The notes below the pieces were generated by a model. It saw only the letters and a program-made list of their open reading frames with translations. It did no database searches and had not been told where the DNA came from. From Bathymodiolus brooksi (taxonomy: Eukaryota; Mollusca; Bivalvia; Mytilida; Modiolidae): a DNA stretch of 64,000 nucleotides. The position numbers were made by a program, and so were the translations under genes. This document shows, piece by piece, positions 49,700 to 63,300 of the stretch. The stretch lies in assembly GCA_963680875.1 (NCBI GenBank), contig OY804576.1:77319668-77383667 (forward strand), in the 5' to 3' direction. The stretch's first letter is position 1. Each line of letters opens with the position of its first letter.

Positions 49700-50590
49700 T
49701 TAGAAACTTAATGAATTCAAAATATGTGACGTCATCTTGGTCGCAACTGAAATTTTATCATCTAAACTAAATTTCAAATATCTTTTATAAGCGTCACTTT
49801 TCCAATCTCCATATAACTGAATTAATTCTGATGATACTTCAGCAGCAAATGCCCAACTAGCACCCCCCCCCCCCCCCCCCCACCCCCTTCTAAAACTATG
49901 TGTAGAATATACATCAGGATTTTTACCGATGTCTCTAATCATATGTTTTAAAACAGATTGAAATTGTCTATATATAATGGGATAAATTTGCTTATGCTTT
50001 AAAAAACAATAAGCCGGACTGTCATCAGAAACACACACTAAAGATTGCATATTGAAATACGCTTGAAATGGACATAAAGGAGAATCCGGAATAGAAACTA
50101 ACGGAATGACTAAAGTTCTTTCTCCAAATTGAATGGTTTTAGACCATTGTATTGTTATCATCAACACATTACGCTTTTCATCAAATGTAAAGTTTTTCTA
50201 CAAAGTTGTTTTTTAGAATCAAATGTAGCAACTGTATCCGGAACTAACTTAGACTTTCTAAGCATAAGATGAAAAGCATGTAAACACAAACACCAAACAG
50301 TTGCATCAATAAGACTACTCATATCAAAATGTTTAAGCATATCACATAACATTTACGGGGTAATAGGTTGAGCTTGGTTTGGACGATGTGGGTTCAGTCT
50401 AGATAAACCTTTTAATATTGATTTAAAATGAAAAGATTCAAATTGTGGATACTCTAAATCTAAATGCAACAATTTTATTGCACTAATTTAATTCCTAATA
50501 GAATCAACAGATTTGAAACTCCTGCTTAGAAATTGCGCGTAGAGCGTAAGAATTTGAACTGATGTAGGAATAGGACCAGGCTCAAGCTAG
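49700..50590 (-). pseudogene. Tyrosine recombinase (DIRS/Ngaro/Crypton-like), broken
   Basis: Minus strand. The N-terminal helical domain starts near 50590 (LYAQFLSRSFKSVDSIRN) but has stops near 50488 and 50354. The catalytic part follows in the frames 50352-50161 and 50167-49700: LMLRKSK (first Arg), HSFRR (H-x-x-R), GDWKSDAYKRYL (late block with the Tyr nucleophile). A frameshift near 50165 joins the frames. A G run, seen as C on the plus strand at about 49861-49880, inserts W and extra Gly after HSFRRG without breaking the frame. The enzyme would cut and rejoin DNA through a 3'-phosphotyrosine. No reverse transcriptase or RNase H was seen nearby in the same orientation, so a Ngaro versus Crypton origin is open. 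Confidence 0.8.
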
Positions 50591-50700
50591 CGACCAATTT
50601 CTAGCGACCAATAAGCTAGCGACCAATAAGGCGATATGTCTCAAAACCAAAAAAAGAAATAAGAGCAAAATGTACTTTTAAAGATTTCTAGCGACCAATA
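50591..50700 (+). repeat. Short CTAGCGACCAAT repeats
   Basis: TAGCGACCAATTTCTAGCG, AAGCTAGCGACCAATAAG and TTCTAGCGACCAATAAT give four scattered copies of CTAGCGACCAAT within 110 bp. Confidence 0.7.
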
Positions 50701-51309
50701 ATAAATATATTTCTGTAATTGCACATTCAACACATTGAATCGACATACGGGCATACAGGAAATATTTCTGGACCCCCCCCCCCCCCCCCCCTCCCCTCCA
50801 CAATACAAAGTTGACATTTGACACACTACAGTGGAAATAAGGCGCAGAATCTCACACAGACACTCATGTGAGTAAAAGACAATACATTTTATGTTCTATT
50901 TCCCATGTTCACCTGTACATAAAATATGTCTTCTCTTTACTGAGCTTAATAACGAAGATAAACATATATTTAGGGATAGCGAGCTTAGAAAACAGTCGGC
51001 CAACTTTAAACAAACACAGCGTAAACAAATAATATACTTTCATGTAAACCGGTATATAATTTGGATTTGCCAGCGCTTTGTCAAACAAAATAAAGTCCTA
51101 AGATTCCCCGTTCAAGACGTCTCATCAATCTACAAAAAAATGTAAATATAGATCATCAGAAAATTATAGCAATACGTATTATCAAAATAAACAAAATATA
51201 AACCCTGCATGTGCGTGTAACATTTATTTAATAAATAGTATTATTTTGTTTTATCTATTTATTTTTAAATTGTGTATTTAAAGGTGTCAAACAACTAATT
51301 TAATTCACC
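50701..51309. other. Unassigned sequence with a poly-C tract
   Basis: A run of about 20 C at 50773-50791 and otherwise AT-rich sequence; an 84-codon frame (50891-51145) has no recognised relative. Confidence 0.4.
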
Positions 51310-54300
51310 AATGCAGGTAAAGGCCCAGGCAGTACTTTTGATTTAAACCCCAAGTGGCAGTAGGGTCCCCCCCCCAAATCCAAATATCAAAGTTGATATT
51401 TGACACCCTGCTGTGGGCTTGAGGTGCATTATCCCATTATCCCACCTAGAAACTTAAGTCAGTTAAAGGCACGAGCAATACCTTCGACATAAGCACCGAG
51501 TGGCAAAGAACTTTGCCGTCCTTCGGTAATTTTTCATGGAATATGTATAGGGTCTCCCCCAAATCCAAATATCAAGGTTGATATTGACACCCTGCTGTGG
51601 GCTTGAGGTGCATTATCCCACCTAGGCACTTAAGTCAGTTAAAGGCCCGAGCAATACCTTTGACTTAAACCCTAAGTGGAAAAGAACTTTGCCGTCCTTC
51701 GGTAATTTTTCATGGGATATGCATAGGGTCCCCTCAAATCAACATATCAAGGCTGTAATTTAACACCCTGCTGTGGGCTTGAGGTGCATTATCCCACCAA
51801 GGCACTTAAGTCAGTTAAAGACCCGGGCAATACCTTTTACCTAAGCCCAAAGTGGGCAAGAACTTTGCCGTCCTTGATATATTTTTATTGGATATTTATA
51901 GAGACCCCCCCTCCACATATTTTTTTCAAATATCAAAATTGATATTTGACACCCTGCTGTGGGCTTGAGGTGCATTATCCCACCTAGGCACTTAAGTCAG
52001 TTAAAGACCCGGGCAATACCTTTAACTTAGCCAAAAGTGGGCAAGAACTTTGCCGTCCTTGACATATTTTATGGGATATTTATAGAGACCCCCTTCCACA
52101 ATTTGTTTTCAAATATCAAAGTTGATATTTGACACCCTGCTGTGGGCTTGAGGTGCATTATCCTACCTAGGCACTTAAGTCAGTTAAAGACCCGGGCAAT
52201 ACCTTTAATTTAAGCCCTAAGTGGGCAAGAACTTTGCCGTCCTTGATATATTTTTATGGGATATTTATAGAGACCCCCCTCCACAATTTTTTTTCAAATA
52301 TCAAAATTGATATTTGACACCCTACTGTGGGCCTGAGGTGCATTATCCCACCAAAGCACTTAAGTCAGTTAAAGTCCCGGGCAATACCTTTAACTTAGCC
52401 AAAAGTGGGCAAGAACTTTGCCGTCCTTGACATATTTGTTATGGGATATTCATAGAGACCCCCCTCCACAATTTGTTTTCAAATATCAAAGTTCGTGTTT
52501 GACACACTGCTGTGGGCTTGAGGTGCATTATCCCATCTAGGCACTTAAGTCAGTTAAAGACCCGGGCAATACCTTTAACTTAGCCAAAAGTGGGCAAGAA
52601 CTTTGCCGTCCTTGATATATTTTTATGGCATATTTATAGAGACCCCCACCACAATTTGATTTCAAATATCAAAGTTGATATTTGACACACTGCTGTGGGC
52701 TTGAGGTGCAGTGTCCCACCTAGACACTTAAATCAGTTAAAGACCGGGGCAATATCTTTAACTTAGCCAAAAATGGGCAAGAACTTTGCCGTCCTTGATA
52801 TATTTTTCATGGGATATTTATAGAGACCCCCTCCACAATTTGTTTTCAATTATCAATGTTGATATTTGACCCCCTGCTGTGGGTTTGAGGTGCATTATCC
52901 CACCAAGGCACTTAAGTCAGTTAAAGACCCGGGCAATACCTTTAACCTAAGCCCAAAGTGGGCAAGAACTTTGCCGTCCTTGATATATATTTTATGGGAT
53001 ATTTATAGAGATCCCCCCTCCACAATATTTTTTCAAATATCAAAATTGATATTTGACACCCTGCTGTGGGCTTGAGGTGCATTATCCCACCTAGACACTT
53101 AAGTCAGTTAAATACCCGGGCAATACCTTTAACTTAGCCAAAAGTGGGCAAGAACTTTGCCGTCCTTGATATAGTTTTATGGGATATTCATAGAGACCCC
53201 CCTCCACAATATTTTTTTCAAATATCAAAATTGATATTTGACACCGTGCTGTGGGCTTGAGGTGCATTATCCCACCTAGGCACTTAAGTCAGTTAAAGAC
53301 CCGGGCAATACCTTTAACTTAGCCAAAAGTGGGCAAGAACTTTGCCGTCCTTGACATATTTTGTATGGGATATTAATAGAGACCCCCTTCCACAATTTGT
53401 TTTCAAATATCAAAGTTGATATTTGACACCCTGCTGTGGGCTTGAGGTGCATTATCCCAGCTAGGCACTTAAGTCAGTTAAAGACCCGGGCAATACCTTT
53501 AACTTAGCTAAAGGTGGGCAAGAACTTTGCGGTCCTTGATATATTTTTATGGGTTATTTATAGAGACCCCCTCCACAATGTTTCTTCAAATATCAAAATT
53601 GATATTTGACACCCTGCTGTGGGCTTGAGGTGCATTATCCCACCTAGGGACTTAAGTCAGTTAAAGTCCCGGGCAATATCTTTAAGTTAGTCAAAAGTGG
53701 GCAAGAACTTTGCCGTCCTTGACATATTTTTTATTGGATATTTATAGAGAACACCCTCCACAATTTGTTTTCAAATATCAAAGTTGATATTTGACAACCT
53801 GCTGTGGGCTTGAGGTGCATTATGCCACCTAGGCACTTAAGTCAGTTAAAGAGCTTGGCAATGCCTTTAACTTAGCCAAAAGTGGGCAAGAACTTTGCCG
53901 TCCTTGACATATTTTTTATGGGATATTTATAGAGAGCCCCCTCCACAATTTGTTTTCAAATATCAAAGTTGATATTTGACACCCTGCTGCGAACCTGAGG
54001 TGCATTATCCCACCTAGGCACTTAAGTCAGTTAAAGTCTCGAGCAATACCTTTAACTTAGCCAAAGGTGGGAAAGAACTTTGCCGTCCTTGACATATTTT
54101 TTATGGGATATTAATAGAGACCCCCCTCCACAATTTGTTTTCAAATATCAAAGTTGGTATTTGACACCCTGCTGTGGGCTTGAGGTGCATTATCCCACCT
54201 AGACACTTAAGTCAGTTAAAGATTCGGGAAATACCTTTAACTTAGCCAAAAGTGGGCAAGAACTTTACCGTCCTTGACATATTTTTATGGCATATTTGTA

Positions 54301-57300
54301 GAGACCCCCCTCCACAATTTGTTTTCAAATATCAAAGTTGGTATTTGACACCCTGCTGTGGGCTTGAGGTGCATTATCCCACCTAGGCACTTAAGTCAGT
54401 TAAAGACCCGGACAATACCTTTAACTTAGCCAAAAGTGGGCAAGAACTTTGCCGTCCTTGACATATTTTTATGGGATATTTATAGAGACCCCCTCCACAA
54501 TATTTTTTTCAAATATCAAAATTGATATTTGACATCGTGCTGTGGGCTTGAGGTGCATTATCCCACTTAGGCACTTAAGTCAGTTAAAGACCTGGGCAAT
54601 ACCTTAAACTTAGCTAAAAGTGGGCAAGAACTTTGCCGTCCTTGACATATTTTTTATGGGATATTCATAGAGAGCCCCCTCCACAATTTGTTTTCAAATA
54701 TCAAAGTTGATATTTGACACCCTGCTGCGAACCTGAGGTGCATTATCCCACCTAGGCACTTAAGTCAGTTAAAGTCTCGAGCAATACCTTTAACTTAGCC
54801 AAAGGTGGGAAAGAACTTTGCCGTCCTTGACATATTTTTTATGGGATATTAATAGAGACCCCCCTCCACAATTTGTTTTCAAATATCAAAGTTGGTATTT
54901 GACACCCTGCTGTGGGCTTGAGGTGCATTATCCCACCTAGACACTTAAGTCAGTTAAAGATTCGGGAAATACCTTTAACTTAGCCAAAAGTGGGCAAGAA
55001 CTTTACCGTCCTTGACATATTTTTATGGCATATTTGTAGAGACCCCCCTCCACAATTTGTTTTCAAATATCAAAGTTGGTATTTGACACCCTGCTGTGGG
55101 CTTGAGGTGCATTATCCCACCTAGGCACTTAAGTCAGTTAAAGACCCGGACAATACCTTTAACTTAGCCAAAAGTGGGCAAGAACTTTGCCGTCCTTGAC
55201 ATATTTTTATGGGATATTTATAGAGACCCCCTCCACAATATTTTTTTCAAATATCAAAATTGATATTTGACATCGTGCTGTGGGCTTGAGGTGCATTATC
55301 CCACCTAGGCACTTAAGTCAGTTAAAGACCTGGGCAATACCTTAAACTTAGCTAAAAGTGGGCAAGAACTTTGCCGTCCTTGACATATTTTGTATGGGTT
55401 ATTAATAGAGACCCCCTTCCACAATTTTTTTCAAATATCAAATTTGATATTTGACACCCTGCTGTGGGCTTGAGGTGCATTATCCTACCTAGGCACTTAA
55501 GTCAGTTAAAGACCCGGGCAATACCTTTAACTTAGATAACAGTGGGCAAGAACTTTGCCGTCCTTGATATATTTTTATGGGATATTTATAGAGACCCCCC
55601 TCCACAATATTTTTTCAAATATCAAAATTGATATTTGACACCGTGCTGTGGGCTTGAGGTGCATTATCCCACCTAGGCACTTAGGTCAGTTAAAGACCCT
55701 GGCAATACCTTTAATATAAGCCCAAAGTGGGCAAGAACTTTGCCGTCCTTGATATATTTTTATGGGATATTAATAGAGACCCCCCTCCACAATTTTTTTC
55801 AAATATCAAAATTGATATTTGACACCCTACTGTGGGCCTGAGGTGCATTATCCCACCAAAGCACTTAAGTCAGTTAAAGTCCCGGGCAATACCTTTAACC
55901 TAGCCAAAAGTGGGCAAGAACTTTGCCGTCCTTGACATATTTGTTATGGGATATTCATAGAGACCCCCCTCCACAATTTGTTTTCAAATATCAAAGTTCG
56001 TGTTTGACACACTGCTGTGGGCTTGAGGTGCATTATCCCACCTAGGCACTTAAGTCAGTTAAAGGCCCGGGCAATACCTTTAACTTAGCCAAAAGTGGGC
56101 AAGAACTTTGCCGTCCTTGACATATTTTTATGGCATATTTATAGAGACCCCCTCCACAATTTGATTTCAAATATCAAAGTTGATATTTGACACACTGCTG
56201 TGGGCTTGAGGTGCATTATCCCACCTAGGCACTTAAGTCAGTTAAAGACCCGAGCAATACCTTTAACCTAAGCCAAAAGTGGGCAAGAACTTTGCCGTCC
56301 TTGATATATTTTTTATGGGATATTTATAGAGATCCCCCCTCCACAATATTTTTTCAAATATCAAAATTGATATTTGACACCCTGCTGTGGGCTTGAGGAG
56401 CATTATCCCACCTAGGCACTTAAGTCAGTTAAATACCCGGGCAATACCTTTAACTTAGCCAAAAGTGAGCAAGAACTTTGCCGTCCTTGACATATTTTGT
56501 ATGGGATATTAATAGAGACCCCCTTCCACAATTTGTTTTCAAATATCAAAGTTGATATTTGACACCCTGCTGTGGGCTTGAGGTGCATTATCCCACCTAG
56601 GCACTTAAGTCAGTTAAAGACCCGCGCAATACCTTTAACTTAGCTAAAGGTGGGCAAGAACTTTGCCGTCCTTGATATATTTTTATGGGTTATTTATAGA
56701 GACCCCCTCCACAATATTTCTTTAAATATCAAAATTGATATTTGACACCCTGCTGTGGGCTTGAGGTGCATTATCCCACCTAGGGACTTAAGTCAGTTAA
56801 AGTCCGGGCAATATCTTTAAGTTAGTCAAAAGTGGGCAAGAACTTTGCCGTCCTTGACATATTTTTTATTGGATATTTATAGAGAACACCGTCCACAATT
56901 TGTTTTCAAATATCAAAGTTGGTATTTGACAACCTGCTGTGGGCTTGAGGTGCATTATGCCACCTAGGCACTTATGTCAGTTAAAGAGCTTGGCAATGCC
57001 TTTAACTTAGATAAAAGTGGGCAAGAACTTTGCCGTCCTTGACATATTTTTTATGGGATATTAATAGAGAGCCCCATCCACAATTTGTTTTCAAATATCA
57101 AAGATGATATTTGACACCCTGCTGTGAACCTGAGGTGCATTATCCCACCTAGGCACATAAGTCAGTTAAAGTCTCGAGCAATACCTTTAACTTAGCCAAA
57201 AGTGGGCAAGAACTTTGCCGTCCTTGACATATTTTTATGGCATATATGTAGAGACCCCCCTCCACAATTTGTTTTCAAATATCAAAGTTGGTATTTGACA

Positions 57301-60300
57301 CCCTGCTGTGGGCTTGAGGTGCATTATCCCACCTAGGCACTTAAGTCAGTTAAAGACCCGGGCAATACCTTTAACTTAGCCAAAAGTGGGCAAGAACTTT
57401 GCCGTCCTTGACATATTTTTATGGCATATTTATAGAGACCCCCTCCACAATATTTTTTTCAAATATCAAAATTGATATTTGACACCATGCTGTGGGCTTG
57501 AGGTGCATTATCCCACCTAGGCACTTAAGTCAGTTAAAGACCTGGGCAATACCTTAAACTTAGCCAAAAGTGGGCAAGAACTTTGCCGTCCTTGACATAT
57601 TTTGTATGGGATATTAATAGAGACCTCCCTCCACAATTTGTTTTCAAATATCAAAGTTGATATTTGACACCCTGTTGTGGGCTTGAGGTGCATTATCCCA
57701 CCTAGGCACTTAAGTCAGTTAAAGATCCGGGCAATACCTTCAACTTAGCCAATAGTGGGCAAGAACTTTGCGTCCTTGACATATTTTTATGGCATATTTA
57801 TAGAGACCCCCTCCACAATATTTTTTCAAATATCAAAATTGATATTTGACACCGTGCTGTGGGCTTGAGGTGCATTATGCCACCTAGGCACTTAAGTCAG
57901 TTAAAGACCCGGGCAATACCTTTAACTTAGCCAAAAGTGGGCAAGAACGTTGCCGTCCTTGACATATTTTTATGGCATATTTATAGAGACCCCCCTCCAC
58001 AATTTGATTTCAAATATCAAAGTTGATATTTGACACCCTGCCGTGGGCTTGAGGTGCATTATCCCACCTAGGCACTTAAGTCAGTTAAAGACCCAGGCAA
58101 TGCCTTTTACTTAGCCAAAAGTGGGCAAGAACTTTGCCGTCCTTGACATATTTTTTATGGGATATTTATAGAGAGCCCCCTCCACAATTTGTTTTCAAAT
58201 ATCAAAGTTGATATTTGACACCCTGCTGTGAACCTCAGGTGCATTATTCCACCTAGGCACTTAAGTCAGTTAAAGTCTCGAGCAATACCTTTAACTTAGC
58301 CAAAAGTGGGCAAGAACTTTGCCGTCCTTGACATATTTTTATGGCATAATTATAGAGACCCCCTCCACAATTTGATTTCAAATATCAAAGTTGATATTTG
58401 ACACCCTGCTGTGGGCTTGAGGTGCATTATCCCACCTAGGCACTTAGATCAGTTAAAGACCCGGGCAATACCTTTAATTTAAGCCCAAAGTGGGCAAGAA
58501 CTTTGCCGTCCTTGATATATTTGTCATGGGATATTTATAGAGACCCTCCTCCACAATTTGTTTTCAAATATCAAATTTGATATTTGACACCCTGCCGTGG
58601 GCTTGATATGCATTATCCCACCTAGGCACTTAAGTCAGTTAAAGACCCGGGCAATACCTTTAACCTAAGACCAAAGTGGGCAAGAACGTTGCCGTCCTTG
58701 ACATATTTTGTATGGGATATTCATAGAGACCCCCCTCCACAATTTGCTTTCAAATATCAAAGTTGGTATTTGACACCCTGCTGTGGGCTTGAGGTGGGTT
58801 ATCCCACCTAGGCACAGAAGTCAGTTAAAGACCCGGGCAATACCTTTAACTTAGTCAAAAGTGGGCAAGAACTTTGCCGTCCTTGACATATTTTTATGGC
58901 ATATTTATAGAGAACCCCTCCACAATTTGATTTCAAATATCAAAGTTGATATTTGACACCCTGCTGTGGGCTTGAGGTGCATTATGCCACCTAGGCACTT
59001 AGATCAGTTAAAGACCCGGGAAATACCTTTAACTTAGCCAAAATTGGGCAAGAACTTTGCCATCCTTGATATATTTGTCATGGGATATTTATAGAGACCC
59101 TCCTCCACAACTTTGCAGTCCTTGACATATTTTGTATGGGATATTTATAGAGACCCCCCTCCACAATTTGTTTTCAAATATCAAAGTTGGTATTTGAAAC
59201 CCTGCTGTGGGCCTGGGGTGGATTATCCCACTTAGGCACTTAAATCAGTTAAAGAGCCGGCAATACCTTTAACTTAGTCAAAAGTGGGCAAGAACCTTGC
59301 CGTCCTTGACATATTTTTATGGCATATTTATAGAGACCCCCTCCACAATTTGATTTCAAATATCAAAGTTGATATTTGACACCCTGTTGTGGGCTTGAGG
59401 TGCATTATCCCACCTAGGCACTTAAATCAGTTAAAGAGCCGGGCAATACCTTTAACTTAGCATTTATAGAGTCCCCCCTCCACAATTGTTTTTCAATTAT
59501 CAAAATTGTTATTTGACACCGTGCTGTGGGCTTGAGGTGCATTATCCCACCTAGGCACTTAAGTCAGTTAAAGTCCCGGGCAATACCTTTAACCTAGCTA
59601 AAAGTGGGCAAGAACTTTGCTGTCCTTGACATATTTTTTATGGGATATTTATAGAGACCACCTCCACAATTTTTTTTCAATAATCAAAATTCATATTTGA
59701 CACCCTGCTGTGGGCTTGAGGTGCATTATCCCACCTAGGCACTTAAGTCAGTTAAAGACCCGGGTAATACCTTTAACTTAGTCAAAAGTGGGCAAGAACT
59801 TTGCCGTCCTTGACATATTTTTATGGCATATTTATAGAGACCCCCTCCACAATTTGATTTCAAATATTAAAGTTGATATTTGACACCCTGTTGTGGGCTT
59901 GAGGTGTATTATCCCACCTAGGCACTTAAATCAGTTAAAGAGCCGGGCAATACCTTTAACTTAGCCAAAAGTGGGCAAGCACTTTGCCGTCCTTGACATG
60001 TTTTTTATGGGATATTCATAGAGTCCCCCCTCCACAATTTTTTTTCAAATATCAAATTTGATATTTGACACCCTGCTGTTGGCTTGAGGGTCATTATCCC
60101 ACCTAGGCACTTAAGTCAGTTAAAGACCCGGGCAATACCTTTAACTTAGTTAAAGGTGGGCAAGAACTTTGCCGTCCTTGACATATTTTTATGGCATATT
60201 TATAGAGACCCCCTTCACAATTTGATTTCAAATATCAAAGTTGATATTTGACACCCTGCTGTGGGCTTGAGGTTCATTATGCCACCTAGGCACTTAGATC

Positions 60301-63300
60301 AGTTAAAGACCCGGGAAATACCTTTAACTTAGCCAAAAATGGGCAAGAACTTTGCCATCCTTGAAATATTTGTCATGGGATATTTATAGAGACCCTCCTC
60401 CACAATTTGTTTTCAAATATCAAAGTTGATATTTGACACCCTGCTGTGGGCCTGAGGTGGATTATCCCACCTAGGCACTTAAATCATTTAAAGAGCCGGG
60501 CAATACCTTTAACCTAAGCCCAAAGTGGGCAAGAACGTTGCCGTCTTTGACATATTTTGTATGGGATATTCATAGAGACCCCCCTCCACAATTTGCTTTC
60601 AAATATCAAAGTTGGTATTTGACACCCTGCTGTGGGCTTGAGGTGCATTATCCCACCTAGGCACTGAAGTCAGTTAAAGAGCCCAGCAATACCTTTAACT
60701 TAGCCAAAAGTGGGAAAGAACTTTGCCGTCCTTGACATATTTTGTATGGGATATTCATAGAGTCCCCCCTCCACAATTGTTTTTCAATTATCAAAATTGT
60801 TATTTGACACCGTGCTGTGGGCTTGAGGTGCATTATCCCACCTAGGCACTTAATTCAGTTAAAGAACCCGGCAATACCTTTAACTTAGCCAAAAGTGGGC
60901 AAGAACTTTGCCGTCCTTGACATATTTTTTATGGGATATTTATAGAGACCCCCCTCCACAATTTGTTTTCAAATATCAAAGTTGGTAATTGAAACCCTGC
61001 TGTGGGCCTGAGGTGGATTATCCCACCTAGGCACTTACGTCAGTTAAAGTCCCGGGCAATACCTTTAACCTAGCCAAAAGTGGGCAAGACTTTGATGTCC
61101 TTGACATATTTGTTATGGGATATTAATAGAGACCCCCTCCACAATTTGTTTTCAAATATCAAAGTTGGTATTTGAAACCCTGCTGTGGGCCTGAGGTGCA
61201 TTATCCCACCTAGGAACTTAAGTCAGTTAAAGTATCGGGCAATACCTTTAGCTTAGCCAAAAGTGGGCAAAAATTTGCCGTCCTTGACATATTTGTTATG
61301 GGATATTTATAGAGAACACCCTCCACAATTTGTTTTCAAATATGAAAGTTGGTATTTGACACCCTGCTGTGGGCTTAAGGTGCATTATCCCACCTAGGCA
61401 CTTAAGTCAGTTAAAGACCCGGGCAATACCTTTAACTTAGCTAAACGTGGGCAAGAACTTTGCCGTCCTTGATATATTTTTCATGGGATATTTATAGAGA
61501 CCCCCCTCCACAATTTGTTTTCAAATATCTAAGTTGATATTTGACACCCTGCTGTGGACTTGAGGTGGCTTATCCCACCTAGGCACTGAAGTCAGTTAAA
61601 AACCCGGGCAATACCTTTAACTTAGCCAAAAGTGGGCAAGAACTTTGCCGTCATTGACTTAGTTTTTATGGGATATTAATACAGTCCCCCCTCCACAATT
61701 TTTTTTCAATTATCAAAATTGATATTTGACACCCTGCTGTGGGCTTGAGGTGCATTATCCCACCTAGGCACTTAAGTCAGTTAAAGACCCGGGCAATACC
61801 TTTAACTTAGTCAAAAGTGGGCAAGAACTTTGCCGTCCTTGACATATTTTTATGGCATATTTATAGAGACCCCCTCCACAATTTGATTTCAAATATCAAA
61901 GTTGATATTTGACACCCTGCTGTGGGCTTGAGGTGCATTATGCCACCTAGGCACTTAGATCAGTTAAAGACCCGGGAAATACCTTTAACGTAGCCAAAAA
62001 TGGGCAAGGACTTTGCCATCCTTGATATATTTGTCATGGGATATTTATAGAGACCCTCCTCCACAATTTGTTTTCAAATATCAAAGTTGATATTTGACAC
62101 CCTGCCGTGGGCTTGAGGTGCATTATCCCACCTAGGCACTTAAGTCAGTTAAAGACCCGGGCAATACCTTTGACCTAAGTCCAAACTGGGCAAGAACGTT
62201 GCCGTATTTGACATATTTTGTAAGGGATATTTATAGAGACCACCTCCACAATTTTTTTTCAATTATCAAAATTCATATTTGACACCCTGCTGTGGGCTTG
62301 AAGTGCATTATCCCACCTAGGCACTTAAGTCAGTTAAAGACCCGGGTAATACCTTTAACTTAGTCAAAAGTGGGCAAGAACGTTGCCGTCCTTGACATAT
62401 TTTTATGGCATATTTATAGAGACCCCCTCCACAATTTGATTTCAAATATCAAAGTTGATATTTGACACCCTGTTGTGGGCTTGAGGTGTATTATCCCACC
62501 TAGGCACTTAAATCAGTTAAAGAGCCGGGCAATACCTTTAACTTAGCCAAAAGTGGGCAAGAACTTTGCCGTCCTTGACATATTTTTTATGGGATATTCA
62601 TAGAGTCCCCCCTCCACAATTTTTTTTCAAATATCAAAATTGATATTTGACACCCTGCTGTGGGCTTGAGGGACATTATCCCACCTAGGCACTTAAGTCA
62701 GTTAAAGACCCGGGCAATACCTTTAACTTAGTTAAAGGTGGGCAAGAACTTTGCAGTCCTTGACATATTTTTATGGCATATTTATAGAGACACCCTCCAC
62801 AATTTGATTTCAAATATCAAAGTTGATATTTGACACCCTGCTGTGGGCTTGAGGTGCATTATGCCACCTAGGCAATTATATCAGTTAAAGACCCGGGAAA
62901 TACCTTTAACTTAGCCAAAAGTGGGAAAGAACTTTGCTGTCCTTGACATATTTTTTATGGGATATTTATAGAGTCCCCCCTCCACAATTTTTTTTCAATT
63001 ATCGAAATTGATATTTGACACCCTGCTGTGGGCTTGAGGTGCATTATCCCACCTAGGCACTTAAGTCAGTTAAAAAGCCCGGCAATAGCTTTAACTTAGT
63101 CAAAAGTGGGCAAGAACTTTGCCATCCTTGAAATATTTGTCATGGGATATTTATAGAGACCCTCCTCCACAATTTGTTTTCAAATATCAAAGTTGATATT
63201 TGACACCCTGCTGTGGGCCTGAGGTGGATTATCCCACCTAGGCACTTAAATCAGTTAAAGAGCCGGGCAATACCTTTAACCTAAGCCCAAAGTGGGCAAG

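Noticed and set aside
52866..53075. 69-codon frame in the satellite
   Set aside because: A single chance opening in one monomer; neighbouring monomers have stops in the same frame.
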